Origin: Paratractidigestivibacter sp963591565
Lineage (GTDB): Bacteria > Actinomycetota > Coriobacteriia > Coriobacteriales > Atopobiaceae
DNA: 12,350 bases
Direction of reading: 5' to 3'
Assembly (NCBI GenBank): GCA_963591565.1
Contig: CAVAUD010000061.1
Coordinates: 1-12,350, forward strand
Below are positions 6,554-12,350 of this stretch, one piece after another. How positions within the stretch are numbered: the stretch's first letter is position 1; every line of letters starts with the position of its first letter. The position numbers were made by a program, and so were the translations under genes. Below the pieces are notes generated by a model, which was not told the origin of the DNA, searched no databases, and saw only the letters and a program-made list of their open reading frames with translations.

Positions 6554-6602
6554 CTTTTGTGAGCGCCCCAAAAGTCGCTTACGAAAAAATTTGAAATATA
6601 TC

Positions 6603-6608
6603 AATAAT
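6603..6608 (+). promoter_or_regulatory. Candidate -10 box for the DUF2798-like gene
   Basis: AATAAT (five of six) lies in the A+T-rich stretch after the methyltransferase stop, 18 bases after a weak -35 TTACGA (6579-6584). It would give a leader of about 75 bases containing the hairpin at 6619-6661. Confidence 0.4.
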
Positions 6609-6618
6609 GGCTAGCCCG

Positions 6619-6668
6619 CCCGGCCAACGCTGCATGCTGCTGTTTATTGCTGTTAGCCGGGGATTTTT
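6619..6668 (+). terminator. Hairpin with T tract between methyltransferase and DUF2798-like gene
   Basis: CCCGGCCAAC (6619-6628) pairs with GTTAGCCGGG (6652-6661) with a single mismatch around a 23-base loop, followed by GATTTTT (6662-6668). It may end the methyltransferase message. If the -10 box at 6603 is real, it instead sits in the leader of the next gene and could regulate it. Confidence 0.5.
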
Positions 6669-6690
6669 ATGTTTCAAGGAGTTATATAGC

Positions 6691-7188
6691 ATGCCCAAAA
6701 ACAAGCGCGAGAGCCTTCTGTTCACCTTCATCATGTGCTTCTTGATGGTGCTTTGGATGAGCATCTACAACGTTGCCCGCATGAACGGCGAGGTCAGCCT
6801 GTCTGTCCTGGCCGACGCGTGGCTCGGCTTCCCGCCCGCTTACGTCTTCGCGATGCTCTGCGACTGGTTCATCGCCAGCCCGCTGGCCAAGGGCTTCGCC
6901 TTCAAGTACCTGGTGACCCCCGGCAAGTCGAGCCCGCGCGCCATGACGCTCGCGGTCTCTACCTGCATGGTCTTCCCGATGGTCTTCATCATGTCGCTCT
7001 ACGGCGCCTTCGAGGGCGCGATCCACGCCGGCACCCTCTCGGTCGTCCCCATGGCGTGGCTGACCAACATCCCCTGGAACTTCGTCATGGCCCTGCCGTG
7101 GAACCTGCTGGTCGCCGGCCCCATCGCGCGCTTCGTCTTCCGTCGCGCCTTCCCCGAGGGCACCGTCCTGGCTCAGCCCGCGGCGTAA
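6691..7188 (+). CDS. DUF2798-like integral membrane protein
   Basis: This 165-residue protein of unknown function has about four membrane segments (about 9-27, 46-64, 86-104, 127-149) and a short polar C-terminus. The N-terminus MPKNKRESLLFTFIMCFLMV and the repeated two-helix layout (a FTFIMCFLMVLWMSIYN half and a VSTCMVFPMVFIMSLYG half) match the DUF2798 family as I know it, which is common in Firmicutes and other gut bacteria. I chose ATG 6691 because CAAGGAG (6675-6681) lies upstream. An in-frame ATG at 6607 would add 28 residues with no ribosome site and would run through the terminator-like hairpin. The gene seems to be transcribed alone: a hairpin with T tract precedes it and a strong hairpin follows. 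No pathway can be assigned from context. Confidence 0.75.
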   Translation: MPKNKRESLLFTFIMCFLMVLWMSIYNVARMNGEVSLSVLADAWLGFPPAYVFAMLCDWFIASPLAKGFAFKYLVTPGKSSPRAMTLAVSTCMVFPMVFIMSLYGAFEGAIHAGTLSVVPMAWLTNIPWNFVMALPWNLLVAGPIARFVFRRAFPEGTVLAQPAA

Positions 7189-7261
7189 CGTCGCAGGTCA
7201 AGGGCCCGGCGCCGGCAGCTGCGACGCCCCGGTCCCAGCCCATCTCACATACCGGACCTCT

Positions 7262-7313
7262 CGCGGGCCCTTCTCGCCGTCAAATGACGCAGGCGAGAAG
7301 GGCCCGCGGGTTT
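7262..7313 (+). terminator. Strong 17-bp hairpin after the DUF2798-like gene
   Basis: Arms 7262-7278 and 7292-7308 are perfectly complementary over 17 bases (CGCGGGCCCTTCTCGCC on the left) with a 13-base loop. Only GGTTT follows, so the T tract is weak. It lies 73 bases after the stop codon and 65 bases before the next gene, where a terminator is expected. The stem is unusually long and GC-rich. Confidence 0.6.
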
Positions 7314-7373
7314 AAAATGGCACCCGTTACGCCAACGAGGGCGCCCGCTCGAGGCGCCGGGGGAGGACCCACC

Positions 7374-8222
7374 ATGCTTAAGCTGGTCTTTGTTGATATG
7401 GACGGCACCTTTCTTGACTCGCACAAGGCCGTAGACGAGAAAAACGAGCTCGCCCTGGCGGCCGCCGACGAGCTGGGTGTCCAGTTTGTGCCCTGTACCG
7501 GCAGAAACGTCAACGGCGTGCCGGCCCAGATGGTCGCCCACGACTGCGTGCGCTACGCCGTCTGCTGCAACGGCGCCCTGGTCTGCGACGCCAACACGAT
7601 GGAGACCCTTCACGAGGTCTGTCTCGACAAGGCCGTGGTCGCGGACCTCTTTGCCCAGGTCAAGGACTTGCCGGTGACCTTCGACGTCTTTGCCGACGGC
7701 AAGGTCTACACCTTCGACGACCGCTGGCACTACCTCGACGAGATGAACATCGACGAGCCCACGCGCGTCCAGATCAAGGACGTGCGCGAACGTTACCACG
7801 GCAGCTTCGAGGAGCTTCTTTCCAGCTGCGGCTCGGTCTGTCGCATCAACGTCTTCTTCCTGGACGAGGCCTCCAAGCAGCAGGTTTGGGACGTCGTTGA
7901 CGCCAACCCCGGCCTGCGCCGCACGTCCTCGCTTCCCACCAACATCGAGATCACCCACACGGATGCCCACAAGGGCGCGGGCCTCGCGTGGCTGTGCGAC
8001 TACCTGGGCGTCGACATGGCAGACACCGTGGCCTTCGGCGACTCCGAGAACGACCTCACGATGCTCGCGGCGGCCGGCGACGGCGTGGCGATGGCCAACT
8101 CGCTGCCCTGCGCGCTCGAGGCGGCCGACCACGTTACCAAATCATGCGACGAATCCGGCGTCGCGGCTTACCTCGAGCCGCTATTCTTAGACCTGCGAAA
8201 CAACCAGAGAAAGGCCCGGTAA
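7374..8222 (+). CDS. HAD-superfamily hydrolase, Cof type
   Basis: This 282-residue cytosolic phosphatase belongs to the Cof/YidA class of haloacid dehalogenase hydrolases, which act on sugar phosphates, FMN, PLP or similar small phosphates; the substrate cannot be told. Motif I is FVDMDGT (D8 nucleophile, D10 acid/base), motif II is CTGR with T42, motif III is K200 in DAHKG, and motif IV is FGDSEND (D223, D227). The C2-type cap lies between motifs II and III (about 80-190). Length is typical. ATG 7374 follows GGGGGAGGA (7359-7367). It appears to open a co-directional run of five genes, and its TAA is followed immediately by the ATG of pepT, so the two are surely co-transcribed. The cap holds several cysteines (C152, C156), unusual but of unknown meaning. 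Confidence 0.9.
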   Translation: MLKLVFVDMDGTFLDSHKAVDEKNELALAAADELGVQFVPCTGRNVNGVPAQMVAHDCVRYAVCCNGALVCDANTMETLHEVCLDKAVVADLFAQVKDLPVTFDVFADGKVYTFDDRWHYLDEMNIDEPTRVQIKDVRERYHGSFEELLSSCGSVCRINVFFLDEASKQQVWDVVDANPGLRRTSSLPTNIEITHTDAHKGAGLAWLCDYLGVDMADTVAFGDSENDLTMLAAAGDGVAMANSLPCALEAADHVTKSCDESGVAAYLEPLFLDLRNNQRKAR

Positions 8223-9515
8223 ATGAGTGACGTTCTTGAGCGCTTCATGCGCTACGTGCAGGTAGATTCCCAGTCCGACGAGGCCAACGAGGCCCAGACC
8301 CCCTCGACGCCGCGCCAGCACGAGATGGCCCGCGTCCTGGGCGAGGAGCTGGCCGCCATTGGCTGCGTCGACGTCGCGGTCGACGAGCACGCTTACGTGA
8401 CGGCGACTTTGCCCGCGTCGGCGGGGTCGGAGAAGGCCCCGGCCCTCATGCTGTGCTCGCACATCGACTCGGCCCCCGACGCGCCGGCCGCCGGCGTGAA
8501 GCCGCACGTCGTGCACTACGAGGGCGGCCCCCTGGTCGCCGGCGTCGTGGACGGCGTCACCGTCGAGACGACCCCCGACAAGGTGCCTGACCTGGCCAAG
8601 TTCGAGGGCCAGGACATCGTGTGCTCCGACGGGCGCACGCTTCTCTCCGCAGATGACAAGGCCGGCGTGGCCGAGATCTGCGCACTTCTCGCCCGCTTGG
8701 TGGCAAACCCCGAGCTGGCCCACCCCACCTTGAAGATCGCCTTCGTGCCGGACGAGGAGATCGGCCACGGCGCCGCCCTTCTCGACCTGGACAAGCTCGG
8801 CGCCAAGTGGGGCTACACCGTCGACGGCGAGACCCTGGGCGAGATCAACTACGAGTGCTTTAGCGCCTGCTCGGCCGAGGTCCTGATCCACGGCGTGATG
8901 GTTCACCCGGGTGCTGCCAAGAACATCATGGTCAACGCCATTACCCTGGCCTCCGAGTTCCAGCAGATGGTGCCGGCCGCCGAGCGCCCCGAGCACACCG
9001 AGGGCCGCGAGGGCTACTACCACCCCACCGACATCCAGGGCTCGGCCGACGAGGTGCGCCTCTCCTACATCCTGCGCGACTTCGACGCCGCGGGCTTCGA
9101 CGAGCGCCAGGAGACCCTGCGCCGCATCGCCGCCTTCATGAACGCCCGTTACGGCGCCGGCACCGTCGAGGTGAGCTTCCGCCAGCAGTACCGCAACATG
9201 GCGGAGAAGTTCACCCCCTCTGACCAGTGCCTCATTGACTTTGCCGTCGAGGCGAACCGCGAGGTGGGCATCGAGCCCGTGCTGGTCCCGGCCCGCGGCG
9301 GCACCGACGGCGCGCAGCTCACCTTCCGCGGCCTGCCCTGCCCCAACATCGCGACCGGCGGCTACAACGCCCACTCGATCCGCGAGTTCATCCCGGTGAG
9401 CAGCCTGGAGATCACGGTCGACCTTCTCACCAAGCTGGTCGCCAAGTTCGCCGCGGTGGACGGCGAGACGGGCGACGCGGCCCCGGCCCCCGCCCCGGCC
9501 CCGGCCGCCAACTAG
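8223..9515 (+). CDS. pepT: Peptidase T (tripeptide aminopeptidase, M20B)
   Basis: This 430-residue cytosolic zinc aminopeptidase removes the N-terminal residue of tripeptides, finishing the breakdown of imported peptides. The dinuclear zinc residues of PepT are all recognisable: H80 and D82 in CSHIDSAPD, D144 in SADDKAG, the E178/E179 pair in PDEEIGHG, D201 in VDGETLGE, and H384 in GGYNAHSIREF. The lid domain includes VHPGAAKNIMVNA (227-239). Length is about 20 residues more than E. coli PepT because of a C-terminal Ala-Pro tail (419-429). ATG 8223 abuts the preceding stop codon, with AGAGAAAGG (8206-8214) as ribosome site. The next gene starts ten bases after its stop. Confidence 0.95.
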   Translation: MSDVLERFMRYVQVDSQSDEANEAQTPSTPRQHEMARVLGEELAAIGCVDVAVDEHAYVTATLPASAGSEKAPALMLCSHIDSAPDAPAAGVKPHVVHYEGGPLVAGVVDGVTVETTPDKVPDLAKFEGQDIVCSDGRTLLSADDKAGVAEICALLARLVANPELAHPTLKIAFVPDEEIGHGAALLDLDKLGAKWGYTVDGETLGEINYECFSACSAEVLIHGVMVHPGAAKNIMVNAITLASEFQQMVPAAERPEHTEGREGYYHPTDIQGSADEVRLSYILRDFDAAGFDERQETLRRIAAFMNARYGAGTVEVSFRQQYRNMAEKFTPSDQCLIDFAVEANREVGIEPVLVPARGGTDGAQLTFRGLPCPNIATGGYNAHSIREFIPVSSLEITVDLLTKLVAKFAAVDGETGDAAPAPAPAPAAN

Positions 9516-9525
9516 GAGCGTCCTC

Positions 9526-10125
9526 GTGATCTCCCTGCTCATGCTCATCTCGACCGTCCCGGCGCTGGTCGCCAACGTGTTCGAGCACTTCTTCACCAGC
9601 TTCCGCATCGCCGAGCGCCACCACAGCCACCACGACACCTACGTCGTGCCGCCGCTGTTCACGCGCGGCATCGCGCTGTGCCTGCTGGTCACGGCCTTTG
9701 TCGGCGACCTCACGGCGATCATGTGCCTCATGGGCGTCTACTCGGCCAACCCCGTCACGGTGCTGGGCTTCTTCGACGGAGCCTGCCTGGCGCTGTTCGT
9801 TGCCTGGTACGTGCTGTGCCGCTACAAGGTGCAGATCTTCGACGCCGGTGCCGACGGCCGTGCCGAGGAAGGCGCGCCCCAGGCCCGCGCGGTGGTCATC
9901 CGCCCGCTGGTGGGCAAGCGCAAGGTCGTCTACGTGGACCAGATCACGCACATGAACTGGTTCGGTGTGCGCAAGACCTCGGGCTACCGTGACCTCATGA
10001 TTTGGGAGAACGAGCGGCGCAAGACCCACATCTGGGCGATCGTCGACCTCGAGCAGATCCTCATGCACATCGACCGCTTCGACGCCTTTCCGCAGGCCGG
10101 CGAGGAAGCGCCGGACCTCTTTTAA
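9526..10125 (+). CDS. Unrecognised membrane protein with possible PH-like domain
   Basis: I do not recognise this 199-residue protein. It has a hydrophobic N-terminus (2-18), a His-rich loop (RHHSHHD, 31-37) and two clear membrane helices (about 48-71 and 77-98). A soluble C-terminal part of about 95 residues follows (YKVQIFDAG through IVDLEQILMHIDRF), whose alternating hydrophobic pattern and terminal helix resemble bacterial PH-like domains. The start is GTG at 9526, with TAGGAG (9514-9519) just upstream overlapping the pepT stop; no closer ATG fits the first hydrophobic segment. The 10-base gap after pepT implies co-transcription. No catalytic motif is visible, and a role with the neighbouring peptidase or phosphatases is not shown. 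Confidence 0.75.
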   Translation: MISLLMLISTVPALVANVFEHFFTSFRIAERHHSHHDTYVVPPLFTRGIALCLLVTAFVGDLTAIMCLMGVYSANPVTVLGFFDGACLALFVAWYVLCRYKVQIFDAGADGRAEEGAPQARAVVIRPLVGKRKVVYVDQITHMNWFGVRKTSGYRDLMIWENERRKTHIWAIVDLEQILMHIDRFDAFPQAGEEAPDLF

Positions 10126-10194
10126 GCCGCTGGGCTGGGCGTTCGCGCGCCCGACCTGCTGTTTGACCGCAACGTTTAGATTGGGGAGAAGACC

Positions 10195-10989
10195 TTGATC
10201 AAGCTCATCGCATGCGACATGGACGGCACCCTTTTGGACGAGAACTCCCAGGTCCCGCCCGAGACCTTCGACCTGATCCGCGAGCTGCGCGCCCGCGGCG
10301 TGATGTTCTGCGCGAGCTCGGGCCGCAGGTATCGCACGCTGCGCCGCTTCTTCGACCCGGTGAAGGACCAGATGGACTACGTGGCCGCCCTGGGCACCCA
10401 GGTCTATGCCGACGGCGTCCTTCTCGACCGTGAGGTCTTCTCGGCCATGGCGGTGCAGCGCCTCTTTACCACCTGCGAGATGTTCGACTGCCTTCACCTG
10501 GCCGTTTATGACGAGGAGAAGAGCTACCTGGTCGACACCGAGGACGCCTACATCAAGGAGCTGGACAAGGACCTTCCTTGCGCCGAGCAGATCTTCGACC
10601 CGCCCTCGCCGGACTTCAACATCATCAAAGCTTCAATCTATTGCGAGAACCAGGCGCAGATAATGGACATGGCCTACGTGCTTGAGCGCGAGCTTTCGGC
10701 GTGGTTCACCTTCCTGCCGAGCGGCTCGCACTGGATCGACGTCACGCCGCGCCACGTGAGCAAGGCCACCGGCGTCGAGCAGCTGCTGCGCTACTACGGC
10801 ATCGATCGCAGCGAGGTTTTGGCCTTTGGCGACTCGATGAACGACTACGCCCTCTTGCGCTACGTGGGCCAGGCCTACGTCATGGACAACGCGCGCTACG
10901 CGGTCAAGCAGGTGGCGACGCGCGTCATCGGGTCGAACCGCGAGCATGCGGTGCAGAAGGCGATGGCCGAGCTGCTGGAGAGTCTGTAA
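10195..10989 (+). CDS. HAD-superfamily hydrolase, Cof type (second copy)
   Basis: This 264-residue phosphatase of the Cof/YidA class has ACDMDGT (D8, D10), motif II ASSGR (S42), motif III K190 in HVSKATG, and motif IV FGDSMNDYALL (D213, D217). The C2 cap spans about 80-185. It differs widely from the HAD enzyme at 7374, so it is not a recent duplicate. The start is TTG at 10195, directly followed by the family N-terminus MIKLIACDMDG, with GGGGAGAAG (10183-10191) upstream. It lies 69 bases after the membrane-protein gene and 55 bases before the solute-binding protein. Substrate unknown. Confidence 0.9.
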   Translation: MIKLIACDMDGTLLDENSQVPPETFDLIRELRARGVMFCASSGRRYRTLRRFFDPVKDQMDYVAALGTQVYADGVLLDREVFSAMAVQRLFTTCEMFDCLHLAVYDEEKSYLVDTEDAYIKELDKDLPCAEQIFDPPSPDFNIIKASIYCENQAQIMDMAYVLERELSAWFTFLPSGSHWIDVTPRHVSKATGVEQLLRYYGIDRSEVLAFGDSMNDYALLRYVGQAYVMDNARYAVKQVATRVIGSNREHAVQKAMAELLESL

Positions 10990-11044
10990 GGGGCCGGCAG
11001 CCGGGCCGGTTGAGGGCGGCGGTGCCGCGAAAGGGTTTGCATAG

Positions 11045-12187
11045 ATGAAGTTGTCGCAGGTCAAGGTGACGAGAAGGACTGCCATCGTGGGCGGAGTGGT
11101 TGCTGCCGCGGCGGTTGCCGGCGGCGCGGCGTTTGGGGTCTCGCAACTTGCGGACGATAACGGCATGTCGACCGACGCCGCGGAAGAGGCCGGCACGGCT
11201 GACGGGTCCGGCGCCTCCGCCGAGGAGGCCGGCGGCGACGTCGAGCCCGCGGGCAAGATGGTCGTCTACACGAGCTGCGCGGACACCCTGGTCAACGCCT
11301 TTGTTCCCGCCTTTGAGAAGAAAACCGGCATCGCGGTCGACGTCCGGACGATGACGTGCGCCGAGTGGCAGGCCGAGCTTGCCGCCGACGTCGCGCGCGG
11401 AACGACGACGGCCGACGTGGTCTGGGGCGGGGACCGTTCCTGCTACGACGGGGTGGCCGGGCTGGCCAGCCCGCAGAAGGTTTGTCGCGAGGCCTGCGCC
11501 ATCGTTTTGAGCCATGAGCTTGGCGAGAAGGTCCGCTCGGGCATCAAGGGCTATGCGAGCTTGGCGAACGCGGGCCTCTCCGGCCAGGTCTGTATGGCCG
11601 ACCCCACGGCTGACGAGGACGGGTTTCTGCAGCTTGTGGGCCTGTTGTGCGCGGGCGACAAGGTTGCCGCGGCCGCAGGCCAGCTGGGGACCGAGGCTCA
11701 GTGGGCCTTTGTGCAGGGTTTTGCCGCGACGTGCGGCCTGAAGTACCTGGCAAGCGGGTCCGCGGTCGGCGACGCACTGGTCGCGGGGACTGCCACGGCG
11801 GCCTTGATGCCCGAGCAGCAGGCCCGCGAGCTGGCCAAACTCACCGGTATGGTCGACGTCGTGATGCCCGAGGAGGGCGTCTTTGTCGCGCCGTCCTACA
11901 TGGCCCGCGTGGCCGGCTGCGCCAATGCCGACCAGGTCACGGCCTGGTTCGACTACGTTTGTGGCGAGGAGGGCCAGAAGGCTGCGGCCCAGGCAACCTA
12001 CCTGCGGCCTGTCGAGTCGGGCATCGCGCTGCACGACGGCATGCCCGCCGACGACAAGATCGCCGCGGTCACCGTCCCCGATGACGTGCTGGTTTCTTCT
12101 CGCCAAGGCCTTCTCGCCACTTGGCCCCAGATGGCGGGTCTTGTTCCCGCTGAGGCCGACACAGATGCCGAGACCCCTGCTGAGTAG
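11045..12187 (+). CDS. Exported solute-binding protein, Fe3+/FbpA-like fold family, orphan
   Basis: This 380-residue secreted binding protein probably captures a small ligand for an ABC importer. The N-terminus has twin arginines (R10, R11 in VTRRTAIVGG) and a hydrophobic stretch (12-31), a Tat-like signal with no lipobox cysteine. An acidic low-complexity linker follows (about 36-68). The mature domain opens with KMVVYTSC (71-78) and continues FEKKTGIAVDV (90-100) and ADVVWGGD, the pattern of FbpA/AfuA-type and polyamine-type binding proteins. The mature part has about ten cysteines, which is unusual. ATG 11045 has a weak AAAGGG (11030-11035) upstream. No permease or ATPase gene is near: the next feature is a tRNA with its own promoter. 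Family is confident; ligand (iron, phosphonate, polyamine or sugar phosphate) unknown. Confidence 0.85.
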   Translation: MKLSQVKVTRRTAIVGGVVAAAAVAGGAAFGVSQLADDNGMSTDAAEEAGTADGSGASAEEAGGDVEPAGKMVVYTSCADTLVNAFVPAFEKKTGIAVDVRTMTCAEWQAELAADVARGTTTADVVWGGDRSCYDGVAGLASPQKVCREACAIVLSHELGEKVRSGIKGYASLANAGLSGQVCMADPTADEDGFLQLVGLLCAGDKVAAAAGQLGTEAQWAFVQGFAATCGLKYLASGSAVGDALVAGTATAALMPEQQARELAKLTGMVDVVMPEEGVFVAPSYMARVAGCANADQVTAWFDYVCGEEGQKAAAQATYLRPVESGIALHDGMPADDKIAAVTVPDDVLVSSRQGLLATWPQMAGLVPAEADTDAETPAE

Positions 12188-12210
12188 ATTGTGAAGCTTT
12201 CTCCATATAT

Positions 12211-12239
12211 TTGACTCGTGGCAAAGAAGCGCGTATATT
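12211..12239 (+). promoter_or_regulatory. Promoter of the initiator tRNA
   Basis: TTGACT (12211-12216), a 17-base spacer and TATATT (12234-12239) make a near-consensus sigma-70-type promoter. Transcription should start near 12246, about 23 bases before the tRNA. The short leader can form a small TGCGC/GCGCA hairpin (12247-12260). Confidence 0.85.
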
Positions 12240-12268
12240 CATTTCTTGCGCAAGCGCGCACCCAACAT

Positions 12269-12345
<77 letters not shown>

Positions 12346-12350
12346 TAAAA

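Noticed and set aside
5330..6604. Minus-strand open frame running through the N gap
   Set aside because: It stays open only because N codons cannot stop it; it overlaps elp3 and the methyltransferase in the wrong frame.
6735..8222. A 495-residue protein fusing an N-terminal extension to the first HAD hydrolase
   Set aside because: The extension is an out-of-frame reading of the DUF2798-like gene and of a terminator hairpin; HAD proteins begin at the MLKLVFVDMDG start at 7374, which has its own ribosome site.
9476..9515. CCGGCCC-type tandem repeat at the end of pepT
   Set aside because: It encodes the short Ala-Pro tail of PepT; it is too short and degenerate to call as a separate repeat feature.
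10126..10194. Possible promoter (TTGACC, TAGATT) before the second HAD gene
   Set aside because: The boxes are only eight bases apart and no alternative -10 fits at 16-18 bases, so the gene is more likely read from upstream.

Overview
The window is high-GC bacterial DNA with actinobacterial-style genes. Its mix (ECF transporter with a fused double ATPase, bacterial Elp3, PepT, several Cof-type phosphatases, a DUF2798-like protein) suggests a Coriobacteriia member such as an Olsenella, Collinsella or Atopobium relative. That placement is an inference from gene content and style; no marker gene was tested. Positions 5764-6208 are a run of 445 N.

Left third (13 to about 3510, minus strand): one operon read right to left. 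It holds a short leader peptide with three consecutive Trp codons, a rho-independent terminator, an ECF S component resembling TrpP, a fused double ATPase (EcfA-EcfA') and EcfT. The leader peptide, a possible antiterminator and the terminator form a textbook ribosome-mediated attenuator. I therefore read the operon as a tryptophan importer switched on when charged tRNA-Trp is scarce.

Middle (3571-6553): a minus-strand Elp3 (radical SAM plus GNAT, tRNA wobble-uridine modification) lies divergent from a plus-strand class I methyltransferase interrupted by the N run. The visible C-terminus of the methyltransferase resembles Trm9/ALKBH8, the enzymes that methylate the cm5U made by Elp3/Elongator in eukaryotes. 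The pair may be a bacterial mcm5U34 pathway. Between them is a 119-bp element bounded by a perfect 24-bp inverted repeat.

Right half (6691-12345, plus strand): a DUF2798-like membrane protein stands alone, followed by a strong 17-bp hairpin. Then comes a tightly packed run: Cof-type HAD phosphatase, peptidase T, an unrecognised membrane protein with a possible PH-like domain, a second Cof-type HAD phosphatase, and an orphan Cys-rich exported solute-binding protein. A strong promoter then drives an initiator tRNA-Met with encoded CCA. Peptide degradation by PepT and amino-acid import by the ECF system suggest a peptide/amino-acid-using lifestyle, but the downstream genes share no obvious single pathway.
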